Positions 1 to 8,358 are shown, counted from the stretch's first letter. The stretch: DNA of 36,772 nt from an uncultured Collinsella sp. (GCA_900544845.1 UQWV01000016.1:1-36772), one strand, 5' to 3'. A program made the numbers and translations. The notes: generated by a model not told the origin, from the sequence alone.

Positions 1-1
1 G

Positions 2-43
2 AGGAAGAAGGGCGTGAAGGGAGCGAAGAGCGTTGCTGCCTAG
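2..43 (+). CDS. 3' end of an upstream gene (partial)
   Basis: The frame starting at base 2 reads a lysine-rich tail (RKKGVKGAKSVAA) and stops at TAG 41-43. A terminator-like hairpin follows at 119-142. This is probably the C-terminus of a gene that begins outside the window. Too little is present to name it; the basic composition is the only visible character. Confidence 0.4.
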   Translation, partial: RKKGVKGAKSVAA

Positions 44-118
44 GCTAGCCCCTTGTCACACAAACTACCGAAGCCTCTTATTTTGTGTCGCGCGTATTTC
101 CGAGCGGTCGGATTTGAG

Positions 119-145
119 GGGCGAGCGGTAGAACGCTCGCCCTTT
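119..145 (+). terminator. Rho-independent terminator of the upstream gene
   Basis: A perfect 9-bp stem (GGGCGAGCG 119-127 with CGCTCGCCC 134-142) encloses a 6-nt loop and is followed by only three T residues. It separates the upstream gene end from the murR leader. The short T run makes it a weaker call. Confidence 0.6.
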
Positions 146-241
146 GTGCGCCACGATGCGGCACAATGTACCGTAAAAGCTGTTTATATCCGGTACGAAT
201 CGTTCGTTGGTCTTTAATTCTTCTCAACGGAGGTGTTTGGG

Positions 242-1093
242 ATGGCAAACGGATTGCTTTTGCGGCTTCGCGAGCGTGAGCTCAGCGCGAGCCCGGCGGA
301 ACGCAATGTCATCGCATATGTAAGCGCTCATCCGCACGAGGTGGTCGGGCTGTCCGTCCGCGGTCTTGCCGATGCCACGTTCTCCTCGCCCTCGAGCATT
401 TTGCGCTTTTGCAAGCGCTTGGGTTTTGCGGGCTACAAGGAGTTCCAGCGCGAACTGATTGCCGAGCTGGCGCTCTTGGGTGACAAGAAAGACGTTGCCC
501 TCGAGGACATCTCCATGGATGACAGCGTTGAACGTATCGTGGGGAAGGTGATGAAAAGCAACGTGCGCACGATCGAAGCGACGGCGCGAACGCTCGATTA
601 CACCGTCTTGGAGCGATGTGCGGCCTATCTTAAGCGGGCACGCGCGGTCAATCTGTTCGGTATCGGTGCCTCTCGTTTGGTCGCGCACGATCTGGCGCAA
701 AAGCTCATGCGTGTCGACAAAGAGTGCCATCTGTACGACGACTGGCATGATCAGCTCTTGTGTGCCATGAACATGCATGAGGGCGATATGGCAATCGCCT
801 TTAGCTACTCGGGCTTGACGCAAGAGGTGCTGGACTGCACCGCCGAGGCCCAACGTCACAACTGTCCCGTTGTGGCCGTGACCAAAGTAGATGGATCATC
901 CAAGCTTGCCACCATGGCCGATGCCGTGCTCGGCGTCGCTGCGAGTGAGCCCTTGGTCCGCAGCGGTGCCATGGCTTCGCGTATGGCCCAGCTTATGGTT
1001 GTCGATGCCCTGTACGCTGCTTACGTTGCCAGCGACTACGAACGAGCGACGCATGTCATTAAGCAAAACTACATCGAGAAACAGGAAAGATGA
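242..1093 (+). CDS. murR: RpiR/MurR-family transcriptional regulator
   Basis: This 283-residue protein has the RpiR layout: an N-terminal helix-turn-helix (about residues 1-75, with FSSPSSILRFCKRLGF as the recognition region) and a C-terminal SIS sugar-phosphate domain (about 115-265, containing FGIGASRLVAHDLAQK and FSYSGLTQEV). The family senses phosphosugars. As first gene before murQ and a MurP-like permease, its likely ligand is N-acetylmuramic acid 6-phosphate, by analogy with E. coli MurR. ATG 242 was chosen because GGAGG at 229-233 lies 8 nt before it; an in-frame GTG at 233 overlaps that site. The murQ start is 10 nt after its stop. A short inverted repeat (GTACCG 168-173, CGGTAC 191-196) in the leader could be an operator, but this is not established. 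Confidence 0.85.
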   Translation: MANGLLLRLRERELSASPAERNVIAYVSAHPHEVVGLSVRGLADATFSSPSSILRFCKRLGFAGYKEFQRELIAELALLGDKKDVALEDISMDDSVERIVGKVMKSNVRTIEATARTLDYTVLERCAAYLKRARAVNLFGIGASRLVAHDLAQKLMRVDKECHLYDDWHDQLLCAMNMHEGDMAIAFSYSGLTQEVLDCTAEAQRHNCPVVAVTKVDGSSKLATMADAVLGVAASEPLVRSGAMASRMAQLMVVDALYAAYVASDYERATHVIKQNYIEKQER

Positions 1094-1103
1094 GGTGAAT
1101 GAA

Positions 1104-2027
<924 letters not shown>

Positions 2028-2084
2028 GTGCGCGGCGTGAGCTGATATGGCATCCAGATGAGATACCCAATACAAGGAGGAGTT

Positions 2085-3515
2085 ATGACGAACAAAGAGC
2101 TGGCTCAAAAGCTGCTGGACCTTTTGGGCGGTAAAGACAACGTGCTGGCAAACGCGGCGTGCATGACGCGCCTGCGCGTGACCGTCAAAGACGCGGGCAA
2201 CGTCGACACGGAGGGCATTAAGGCACTCGACGGCGTGATGGGCCTGGTCGAGGACGACACGATGCAGATCGTGCTGGGGCCGGGCAAGGTGAATAAGGTG
2301 CTCGAGGAGTTCTCCAAGCTCACCGGCCTTGCGAAAGGCGTTGCTGACGAGAGCGTGGTCGACGCTGCGGCCACAAACAAGGCCGCGCAGAAGGCCAAGT
2401 ACGAGTCCAAGCCGGTTCAGGCTTTCCTCAAGAAGATTTCCAATGTCTTCGTCGCCCTGCTTCCCGGCATCATTGCGGCTGGCCTCATCAACGGTATCTG
2501 CAACGTCATTAACGTCTCGACGGCAGGCGCGCTTGCGGGCGAGTGGTGGTACCAGGGCATTCGTTCCATGGGCTGGGCCCTGTTTGCCTATCTGCCCATC
2601 TTGGTGGGCTATAACGCGGCACGTGAGTTTGGTGGCTCCGCTGCGCTGGGCGGCATCGCCGGCATGATGTGTATCGCCAACAGTGCCATGCCCCTGCTTG
2701 CGCCTGGCGCGGCTGATCCTGCCACTGCCATCCTGCTGCCGCTCACCAATGCGCAGTACAACCCCGCAGCGGGCGGTATGATCGCGGCTCTTATCGCTGG
2801 CGCATTTTTTGCCTGGATGGAGCGTCAGATTCGCAAGGTTATGCCCAACGCACTCGACACGTTCTTGTCCCCGCTGCTGGTGCTCATCATCGGCGCCTTT
2901 GCTCTGATGCTCGTCATCCAGCCGGTTGGCGCATGGCTGACGACTGCCATCTTTAGCGTTTTGACCTTTATCTTCGAGAAGCTGGGCGTTCTGGGCGGCT
3001 ATATCCTGTCGGCAGGCTTCTTGCCGCTGGTTTCCGTCGGCCTGCATCAGGCGCTCACGCCGATCCACGCTATGCTCAACGATCCCGACGGCGCTACCAA
3101 GGGCATCAATTACCTGCTCCCCATCCTTATGATGGCTGGCGGCGGTCAGGTCGGTGCCGGTCTGGCGCTGTACTTTAAGACCAAGAACGCCAAGCTCAAG
3201 AAGTACGTCGCAGAGTCCATTCCCGTTGGAATCCTCGGTGTGGGCGAGCCTCTGATGTATGCCGTTACGCTGCCGCTCGTTCGTCCGTTTGTGACGGCCT
3301 GCCTGGGTGCCGGATTTGGCGGCGCGCTCGCGGCGCTGCTTCACATCGGCACGGTTTCTCAGGGCGTTTCCGGTCTGTTTGGCCTGCTGATCGTCGTTCC
3401 TGGCCAGCAGCTCGGCTACGTTGCCGCTATGCTGCTTGCCTATGCCGCCGGCTTTGTCCTGACGTGGTTCTTTGGCGTCGACGAGCAGAAGATCAACGAG
3501 TTCTTTGGCGAATAG
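2085..3515 (+). CDS. murP: MurP-like PTS EIIBC permease (MurNAc type)
   Basis: The 476-residue protein begins with a PTS EIIB domain (residues 1-90) whose phospho-cysteine is Cys26 in the NAACMTRLRV motif. A multi-pass EIIC membrane domain follows (about residues 110-470) with the GEPLMYAVTLPL segment typical of the glucose/sucrose superfamily. E. coli MurP is 474 residues with the same EIIBC order and also lacks EIIA. Start ATG 2085 follows AAGGAGG at 2074-2080; an upstream in-frame ATG at 2058 has no good ribosome site. Position after murR and murQ points to MurNAc or MurNAc-containing disaccharide as substrate. The sugar specificity is inferred from context, since sucrose and trehalose permeases share this fold. 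Confidence 0.82.
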   Translation: MTNKELAQKLLDLLGGKDNVLANAACMTRLRVTVKDAGNVDTEGIKALDGVMGLVEDDTMQIVLGPGKVNKVLEEFSKLTGLAKGVADESVVDAAATNKAAQKAKYESKPVQAFLKKISNVFVALLPGIIAAGLINGICNVINVSTAGALAGEWWYQGIRSMGWALFAYLPILVGYNAAREFGGSAALGGIAGMMCIANSAMPLLAPGAADPATAILLPLTNAQYNPAAGGMIAALIAGAFFAWMERQIRKVMPNALDTFLSPLLVLIIGAFALMLVIQPVGAWLTTAIFSVLTFIFEKLGVLGGYILSAGFLPLVSVGLHQALTPIHAMLNDPDGATKGINYLLPILMMAGGGQVGAGLALYFKTKNAKLKKYVAESIPVGILGVGEPLMYAVTLPLVRPFVTACLGAGFGGALAALLHIGTVSQGVSGLFGLLIVVPGQQLGYVAAMLLAYAAGFVLTWFFGVDEQKINEFFGE

Positions 3516-3523
3516 TTTGATAT

Positions 3524-3550
3524 CGCGAGCCGTGTTGCTCAGGGCTCGCG
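3524..3550 (+). repeat. Hairpin downstream of murP
   Basis: CGCGAGCC (3524-3531) pairs perfectly with GGCTCGCG (3543-3550) around an 11-nt loop. No T run follows, so it is not a standard terminator. It may stabilise the 3' end of the murR-murQ-murP message. Confidence 0.45.
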
Positions 3551-3582
3551 GCGCGCGGCAGATTTCTTGATGCTATGGTTGT

Positions 3583-3616
3583 GCCGGCGGGGCTAACTGC
3601 TCCGCCGGCCTTTTTT
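3583..3616 (+). terminator. Rho-independent terminator between murP and mupG
   Basis: An 8-bp perfect GC stem (GCCGGCGG 3583-3590 with CCGCCGGC 3602-3609) is followed by TTTTTT (3611-3616). It ends just before the ribosome site of the next gene (AAAGGAG 3617-3623), so it either insulates mupG or sets a lower mupG level through read-through. Confidence 0.8.
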
Positions 3617-3632
3617 AAAGGAGCGTTGAAAC

Positions 3633-4685
3633 GTGAAAACGGGTATTTCGATTTATCTTTCCAGCCCTCTGCAGGATATTGAGCGGACAATTGAGCGTGG
3701 TGCCGCGGCGGGTGCGCGCTATGCGTTCACCTCGCTGCATATTCCCGAGGATGGGGGAGCGGCGTATGCCGATAAGGTCCGTCATGTGCTGTCGCGGCTT
3801 TCCGCCCGCGGCATTGCGCTCATTGCCGATGTGGGGCCGCGCACGTGCGATTTGCTCGGGCTTGAGCGCATCGAGGACCTGCGCGATCTGGGGTTGGAAT
3901 ACCTTCGTTTGGACTATGGCTTTAGCGCCCGGCGGGTCGCGGAGCTGTCCGGTGTATTTCGCATTGTGGTCAATGCATCGACGGTGAGTTCTGATGAAAT
4001 CGCATCGTGGCGTGAGGCCGGTGCCGATGTGACTCGTTTTGCCGCCTGTCACAATTTTTACCCCAAGCCTTATACCGGTTTAGCTCTGGAGGACATTGCT
4101 CGGGTGAATCTTCGTCTTGCGGCGCTTGGATTCGAAATCATGGCTTTTGTGCCGGGTGATGCCAACGTTCGCGGGCCGGTATTCGAGGGACTGCCGACGG
4201 TCGAGGCGCAGCGCGGTCGCGCGTCAAAGGTTGCTCTCAATATGCTTGAGCTTGCACATGGCGCCGATTGCGACATTGTGTTGGTCGGCGACCCCGATCT
4301 TTCCGATGCGGGCTGGACGCAGTTTGCTCATGTTTCCGCCGGATGCGTGGACCTGCAATGCGAGCTTGAGCCCGGTTATGCCTATGTACGTGGGCAGATT
4401 CATCACGACCGACCCGATTCGAGCACCCTCATCTTTAGGTCTCAGGAGTCGCGTACGACGCTTAAGCCGGATTCCGTGCCGATGGATGCCGGTGCCGGCC
4501 TGTCACGAAAGACGGGGTCGATCGCTGTGAGCAATAGCGGCTATGGGCGCTACGAAGGCGAGCTTGAGATTGCGCGGGTCGATCTTCCCGGTGACGAGCG
4601 CATGAACGTTGCGGGTCATATCACGCCCGAGGCAATGGAGCTGCTGCCGTTCATCAAACGCGGATTCGGGGTACGGTTCGTTTAG
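3633..4685 (+). CDS. mupG: MupG-type 6-phospho-N-acetylmuramidase (DUF871 family)
   Basis: The 350-residue protein has the DUF871 pattern: an N-terminal TIM-barrel beginning MKTGISIYLSS, with FTSLHIPE near residue 35 and LRLDYGF near 97, then a C-terminal domain from about residue 240. In Staphylococcus aureus, MupG hydrolyses MurNAc-6-phosphate-GlcNAc taken up by MurP, and MurQ then acts on the MurNAc-6-phosphate. The same gene set is present here (murR, murQ, murP, this gene), which strongly supports the role. The start is GTG 3633 with AAAGGAG 9 nt upstream. A strong terminator immediately precedes it, so its expression may be partly separate from murRQP. The exact substrate is inferred from family and context. 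Confidence 0.82.
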   Translation: MKTGISIYLSSPLQDIERTIERGAAAGARYAFTSLHIPEDGGAAYADKVRHVLSRLSARGIALIADVGPRTCDLLGLERIEDLRDLGLEYLRLDYGFSARRVAELSGVFRIVVNASTVSSDEIASWREAGADVTRFAACHNFYPKPYTGLALEDIARVNLRLAALGFEIMAFVPGDANVRGPVFEGLPTVEAQRGRASKVALNMLELAHGADCDIVLVGDPDLSDAGWTQFAHVSAGCVDLQCELEPGYAYVRGQIHHDRPDSSTLIFRSQESRTTLKPDSVPMDAGAGLSRKTGSIAVSNSGYGRYEGELEIARVDLPGDERMNVAGHITPEAMELLPFIKRGFGVRFV

Positions 4686-4777
4686 CGTGTGACCCGTGGG
4701 CTACAATTGGCCCATCATGCGAAGGCGCCTCGTGTGGCGTGTGCCTGCGTTGGCCGATCTAAATTCGGAGGATTTCC

Positions 4778-5137
4778 ATGACCGTACTGTTTGTTGAATA
4801 TCCCAAGTGCTCGACCTGTAAGAAGGCCAAGGCATGGCTGGACGAACACGGGGTAGAGTATATCGACCGCGATATCGTTTTGGACAATCCCACGGCTGAT
4901 GAGCTTGCGACCTGGATTGCTCGTTCGGGACTGCCGGTGCGGCGCTTCTTTAATTCGTCGGGCATGAAATATCGAGAGCTGGGCCTGAAGGCGCGTCTAG
5001 ATGCGGGCATGACGGATCGGGAGTGCTACGAGCTGCTGGCGACCGACGGCATGCTGGTTAAGCGTCCGCTGTTGGTGGGCGACGACTTTGCGATTCCCGG
5101 CTTTAGGGAAGCAGCTTGGACCGAGGCGCTGCTGTAG
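4778..5137 (+). CDS. ArsC/Spx-family thioredoxin-fold reductase
   Basis: This 119-residue protein fits the ArsC/Spx/YffB family in length and fold. It opens MTVLFVEYPKCSTCKKAKAW, giving a Cys11-x-x-Cys14 active-site pair at the start of the first helix, and has RRFFNSSGMKYRELGL near residue 50 and LVKRPLLVG near 91, as in the family. Members are either arsenate reductase-like thiol enzymes or Spx-type RNA polymerase-binding redox regulators. No arsenic genes are nearby, so arsenate reduction is unlikely to be the main job; a redox or stress role is as plausible. ATG 4778 follows GGAGG at 4767-4771. It appears to be a single-gene unit. Confidence 0.82.
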   Translation: MTVLFVEYPKCSTCKKAKAWLDEHGVEYIDRDIVLDNPTADELATWIARSGLPVRRFFNSSGMKYRELGLKARLDAGMTDRECYELLATDGMLVKRPLLVGDDFAIPGFREAAWTEALL

Positions 5138-5209
5138 CGGCTGCGGAAAGTGCGACCCGTTTTGAGCGCTCGGGGTGGGACGTGTTTTCCATCGGAGGGC
5201 TCGCTCGGC

Positions 5210-5620
5210 TCAATCCTTGAGCTGCGCCCATTCGTGCGGATCGTAGACCTTTACGTGCTTGTTGGGCTTGCCGCTCCAGTACTCCTCGTCCATAAAGGGC
5301 AGATATGCCTGAACACCGGGGCAGATAAAGGGAATCCGCTGCTGTTGCAGTCGCTCGCGCTGTCGCTGCTCCAGGTGCGCCTCGGATATGACAGTCGGCA
5401 TACCGGACAGCTCGACGAGGCTTGCCTGGATTCGCTTAAGGTCGGGGAGTCCCGCGTGCCATGACATCCGCATGATCAAAAAGGATGCACGGCGGTATTT
5501 TGCCTGCATCACCGTGATGGCGGGGCGCAGAGTGGGATGGATTTTGTCCCGTTCGGGCCAAAGGTCAGCAGTGATCTCGAGGCCCAGGGTCTCCCATAGG
5601 TAATCAAGCTCTTCGTCCAT
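5210..5620 (-). CDS. Hypothetical protein, possibly a MarR-like regulator fragment
   Basis: A 136-residue soluble protein starting at ATG 5620 (MDEELDYLWETLG), with GAGG 4 nt upstream; the frame extends to a TTG at 5641. The C-terminal half has RQRERLQQQRIPFICPGVQAYLPF split over residues 85-108, which resembles the IPFIxPGxQxYLPF segment I associate with some MarR-like proteins of Firmicutes. That is a recollection of a motif, not a proven homology. No catalytic motif or membrane segment is visible. It is convergent with the ArsC-like gene (72 nt apart). Confidence 0.6.
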   Translation of the reverse strand: MDEELDYLWETLGLEITADLWPERDKIHPTLRPAITVMQAKYRRASFLIMRMSWHAGLPDLKRIQASLVELSGMPTVISEAHLEQRQRERLQQQRIPFICPGVQAYLPFMDEEYWSGKPNKHVKVYDPHEWAQLKD

Positions 5621-5736
5621 GGCGCCTCGATATCCGTGCAATGATGACGGTTCGATTGTGCCATCAGCCGTGAGTGCTGCATTGTTGTAATCTACCAGCG
5701 GTAGATGCGGGATGTTTTACGGGCTTTGGCGCCGTA

Positions 5737-5801
5737 CGTGTCGCTGGCGCTTCACAGGTCCTTCACGTGTCGCTGGCGCTTCACAGGTCCTTCACGTGTC
5801 G
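5737..5801. repeat. 29-bp tandem repeat, two copies plus a partial third
   Basis: The 29-nt unit at 5737-5765 is repeated exactly at 5766-5794, and the first 7 nt (CGTGTCG) start a third copy at 5795. It lies between the minus-strand gene at 5210 and the tRNA promoter. It looks like a recent tandem duplication; no coding role is visible. Confidence 0.8.
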
Positions 5802-5841
5802 GCCGTATTTGACTGAATTTCAAAAAAGTCAAAATTGGGGC

Positions 5842-5870
5842 TTGCGTCACGGCCGGACTTCCCGTATATT
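5842..5870 (+). promoter_or_regulatory. Sigma-70-type promoter for the tRNA pair
   Basis: TTGCGT (5842-5847) and TATATT (5865-5870) are separated by exactly 17 nt, about 45 nt before tRNA-Gln. This is a good housekeeping-sigma match for a stable-RNA unit. Confidence 0.65.
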
Positions 5871-5914
5871 TCTTTCTTGCGCAAAGGCACAGCCGAGCGC
5901 AGCGATGCAGTCAT

Positions 5915-5988
5915 TGGGATGTCGTCTAATGGCAGGACAGCGGATTCTGGTTCCGTCAATGGGGGTTCGACTCCCTCCATCCCAGCCA
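5915..5988 (+). tRNA. tRNA-Gln (anticodon CTG)
   Basis: The acceptor stem pairs TGGGATG (5915-5921) with CATCCCA (5978-5984), followed by discriminator G and an encoded CCA (5986-5988). The anticodon stem GCGGA/TCCGT encloses TTCTGGT, so bases 34-36 are CTG (reads CAG, Gln). The T-arm carries GGTTCGACTC. It is followed 17 nt later by tRNA-Glu, probably on the same transcript. Confidence 0.93.
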
Positions 5989-6005
5989 TTGCATTTGCTA
6001 CATAT

Positions 6006-6082
6006 GGCCCGTTCGTCTAGCGGTTTAGGACGCCGCCCTCTCAAGGCGGAGATCACCAGTTCGAATCTGGTACGGGCTACCA
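6006..6082 (+). tRNA. tRNA-Glu (anticodon CTC)
   Basis: The acceptor stem pairs GGCCCGT (6006-6012) with ACGGGCT (6072-6078), including one G-U wobble; discriminator A 6079 and encoded CCA (6080-6082) follow. The anticodon stem CCGCC/GGCGG encloses CTCTCAA, giving CTC (reads GAG, Glu). The T-arm has AGTTCGAATCT. The arrangement TTCGTCTAG after the acceptor is typical of tRNA-Glu. Confidence 0.94.
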
Positions 6083-6092
6083 AAATTGAACG

Positions 6093-6120
6093 CCCGGGCC
6101 TCGTAAGAGACCCGGGTTTT
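6093..6120 (+). terminator. Terminator of the tRNA unit
   Basis: CCCGGGCCTC (6093-6102) and GAGACCCGGG (6107-6116) form a 10-bp stem with one C-A mismatch and a 4-nt loop, followed by TTTT. It starts 10 nt after the tRNA-Glu CCA. Confidence 0.8.
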
Positions 6121-6179
6121 GTGTATTGACCGATATTTAAGGCGCGCGTTGAGTCTGCCGCCCGGACCGAGGAGTTGTC

Positions 6180-7097
6180 ATGGACCTGCCTATCAGCTTG
6201 GAAGACATCACGTATGCCGAGAACTATCTGGCGCAGGGCGACCTGGCTACGGCGACGCCGCTGCTGGAGCGTCTGGTGGAGCTTGCCGAGGAGTATATCG
6301 ACGCTGAATGCAAGACGGAGGAGAAGCGCCAGTATTTTAGCTTCGACAGCAAGTTTGAGCGTCTGGCCTACCGCCGCGTGGAAAAGGATCCGCGCGAGCT
6401 GGTGCAGGTCGAGGTGCCCTTTGATCGCCTGTATTCCGACATGGCGTATGCCTACATTCGCCAGCAGGATTATGTGAGTGCTCGGAATGCCCTGATGCAG
6501 GCCGTGCGTTGGGATCCCATGAACTGCAACTATCGCTTGGACTTGGCCGAGCTGTTCCGCGCGCTCGAGGACAAGCAGGAGTGGGCTTCGCTTTCGTTTT
6601 CGGTGCTGGAGCGTGCAAGCGATGGCAAGTGCGCCGCCCGCGCTTACGCCAATCTAGGTCAGTACTTCTTGGAGCCCGAGACCGAGAACGTTTCGGCTGC
6701 CGTGGGCTGCGCGCGTCTGGCGCTGCGCCTGGCGCCCAATGATGCGCATACGACGCGCCTGCTCAACAAGATCCATACCACCTATCCGGATGCCGCGGAC
6801 GAGAGTGACGACCATGTGATGGGTGAGCTCGCCCTGCAGGGCGTGCCGACCTCGCCTTCGGCCGAGATCGCCATCTGCCTGATCATGTGCGCGACCGATG
6901 CTGCAAGCGACGGCGACAAGCAGGAGGCTACGCGCCTGACGGTCCGTGCTCGCGACTTGGTGGGCGAGGAGGCCTGCGCAGCGATTATCAAACTGGTGCG
7001 CGAGAGCGATGCCGAGCTTAATGCCGAGCGCAGGGCAAAGCGCGAGGCTGCGGGCTCAAACGCCGATGGCGCCAAGGAGGCCGGCGATGCCCAGTAA
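6180..7097 (+). CDS. TPR-like repeat protein of unknown function
   Basis: A 305-residue soluble, acidic, helical protein. Residues about 90-200 carry helix pairs that look like tetratricopeptide repeats (MAYAYIRQQDYVSARNALMQ, then YRLDLAELFRALEDKQEW, then GCARLALRLAPNDAHTTRLL), and the N-terminus (about 10-45) has a similar pair. TPRs are protein-binding scaffolds, so no enzymatic role is suggested. The C-terminus ends in a charged, Ala-rich tail. ATG 6180 follows GAGGAG at 6169-6174. Its stop codon lies inside the start of smpB (11-nt overlap), so the two are translationally coupled; a link to ribosome rescue is possible but only from context. Confidence 0.8.
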   Translation: MDLPISLEDITYAENYLAQGDLATATPLLERLVELAEEYIDAECKTEEKRQYFSFDSKFERLAYRRVEKDPRELVQVEVPFDRLYSDMAYAYIRQQDYVSARNALMQAVRWDPMNCNYRLDLAELFRALEDKQEWASLSFSVLERASDGKCAARAYANLGQYFLEPETENVSAAVGCARLALRLAPNDAHTTRLLNKIHTTYPDAADESDDHVMGELALQGVPTSPSAEIAICLIMCATDAASDGDKQEATRLTVRARDLVGEEACAAIIKLVRESDAELNAERRAKREAAGSNADGAKEAGDAQ

Positions 7098-7557
7098 GCG
7101 CGAGCGCAAGCTCATTTCCAAGAATCGCTCGGCACATCACGAGTACTTTATCGATGAGACGTTTGAGTGCGGTATTGAGCTGAGCGGTACCGAGGTCAAG
7201 TCGATTCGCGAGCGCGCGTGCCAGATTACCGATACCTTCGCACTGATTCGTGGTGGGGAGTGCTGGCTCGTCGGCCTGCATATCCACCCTTATAGTCATG
7301 GTGGCGTGTGGAATCGCGATCCCGACCGTCGGCGCCGTCTGCTGCTGCACCGCAAGGAGATCGACTTTCTTGACGGCAAACTTCGCAACCGCGGCTATGC
7401 GCTGGTGCCGCTGGAGCTCTACTTTAATACCGACGGCCGCGTAAAGCTGCTGCTGGGCCTAGGCCGCGGCAAGAAGCTTTACGACAAGCGCGAGGATATG
7501 GCCAAGCGCGATGTCCAGCGCGAGATCGACCGCGCCCTCAAGGAGCGCAATCGCTAG
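7087..7557 (+). CDS. smpB: SsrA-binding protein SmpB
   Basis: SmpB binds tmRNA and delivers it to stalled ribosomes in trans-translation. The 156-residue product has the family signature: KLISKNRSAHHEYFIDETF near the N-terminus, GIELSGTEVKSIRE near residue 35, and GLGRGKKLYDKREDMAKRD toward the C-terminus, ending in the basic tail. ATG 7087 lies 6 nt after AAGGAGG (7074-7080), inside the end of the preceding TPR gene. The open frame extends upstream but has no family sequence there. The tmRNA gene itself is not in this window. Confidence 0.96.
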   Translation: MPSKRERKLISKNRSAHHEYFIDETFECGIELSGTEVKSIRERACQITDTFALIRGGECWLVGLHIHPYSHGGVWNRDPDRRRRLLLHRKEIDFLDGKLRNRGYALVPLELYFNTDGRVKLLLGLGRGKKLYDKREDMAKRDVQREIDRALKERNR

Positions 7558-7569
7558 GCGTTCTGTATA

Positions 7570-7636
7570 AGTTGCGGTGGAATACGGACTGTTTTGCCTG
7601 TTTGAGGGGCTATTCAGTCCTTATTTCACCGCAACT
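7570..7636. repeat. Long inverted repeat after smpB
   Basis: Two 22-nt arms (7570-7591 and 7615-7636) are inverted copies with two mismatches around a 23-nt loop. The arm begins AGTTGCGGTG and its partner ends CACCGCAACT. It has no T run and sits 13 nt after smpB. It is unlike the other palindromes in the window. Confidence 0.75.
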
Positions 7637-7655
7637 GCGGGCGTCTCATCTTGCT

Positions 7656-7682
7656 TATACTGTTTTGACACATATGTCTCAA
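7656..7682 (+). promoter_or_regulatory. Possible promoter -10 and palindromic operator before flavin reductase gene
   Basis: TATACT at 7656-7661 could be a -10 element, although its -35 is poor. Directly downstream lies an 18-nt near-palindrome (7665-7682, TTGACACATATGTCTCAA) with two mismatches. At that position a bound regulator would cover the transcription start. This is inference from position and symmetry only. Confidence 0.35.
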
Positions 7683-7713
7683 AGGTGGTGTCCGTTGTGG
7701 GCGCCGCCTTTTT
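7683..7713 (+). terminator. Intrinsic terminator, for smpB or an attenuator of the next gene
   Basis: GGTGGTGTCC (7683-7692) and GGGCGCCGCC (7698-7707) form a 10-bp stem with three G-U wobbles and a 5-nt loop, followed by six T residues. It lies 126 nt after smpB but only 53 nt before the flavin reductase start, so it could end smpB transcripts or attenuate the next gene. Confidence 0.65.
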
Positions 7714-7765
7714 TGTGGGTACATACATCCATGAGGTTCCAACCCGCGTTAGGGGAGTGATTGTT

Positions 7766-8269
7766 ATGGACAAAACTGCGTTCTTTACCATGCCGAGCGG
7801 TCTGTACGTGGTGAGCGCCGCGGCAGACGGGCTGCGCGCCGGCTGCGTCATCAACACTGCGGTGCAGGTGACGTCCATGCCGCCGCGCATTTCGGTTGCC
7901 GTGAACAAGGACAACGTCACCTCGGGCGTCATCGCTTCGGCCAAAGCGTTCGCGCTGACCGTGATCGATCAGACCGCCGACATGCTCTACATCGGTAACT
8001 TTGGGTTCCGCACCAGCAGCGATTATGACAAGTTTGCTAAATACGAGACCCGCGAGACGGCTCTGGGCATGCCCTATGTGCCCGAGCACGCGGCGGCCCT
8101 GTTTAGCTGCCATTTGATCGACACTGTGGATGTTGGCACGCATCTACTGTTTATCGGCGAGGTCGAGGATGCCGAGCGCTTGAGTGACGAGACGCCGCTC
8201 ACCTACGATTACTACCATAAGGTCCTGAAGGGCAAGACGCCTCCGAAGGCGTCCTCGTATCAAGGTTAG
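7766..8269 (+). CDS. Flavin reductase-like FMN-binding protein
   Basis: A 167-residue protein of the flavin reductase-like split-barrel family. Residues 1-60 have the conserved FTMPSGLYVVSAAADGLRAGCVINTAVQVTS region (flavin phosphate binding), followed by PPRISVAVNKDN and later CHLIDTVDVGTHLLFIGEVEDAE. In anaerobes such domains are fused to rubredoxin as high-molecular-weight rubredoxin (Hrb), which passes electrons from NAD(P)H to flavodiiron or rubrerythrin-type oxygen detoxifiers. A rubredoxin gene follows 89 nt downstream, so this looks like a split Hrb. ATG 7766 follows AGGGGAG; the open frame extends upstream through the terminator hairpin, which is not coding. Confidence 0.85.
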   Translation: MDKTAFFTMPSGLYVVSAAADGLRAGCVINTAVQVTSMPPRISVAVNKDNVTSGVIASAKAFALTVIDQTADMLYIGNFGFRTSSDYDKFAKYETRETALGMPYVPEHAAALFSCHLIDTVDVGTHLLFIGEVEDAERLSDETPLTYDYYHKVLKGKTPPKASSYQG

Positions 8270-8286
8270 AAATGTTTTAAAAATAC

Positions 8287-8314
8287 TTGCATTATATTAT
8301 TAAGAATCTATACT
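8287..8314 (+). promoter_or_regulatory. Promoter of the rubredoxin gene
   Basis: TTGCAT (8287-8292) and TATACT (8309-8314) are 16 nt apart in the most AT-rich stretch of the area. The -10 ends 44 nt before the rubredoxin start, so rubredoxin can be expressed independently of the flavin reductase gene. Confidence 0.65.
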
Positions 8315-8358
8315 GATAAATGAAGTACATCACCAGTTGCGTTTGAGAGGAGAACATC

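Noticed and set aside
5915..6082. An integrated element at the tRNA genes
   Set aside because: No integrase gene and no duplicated tRNA 3' end were seen nearby.
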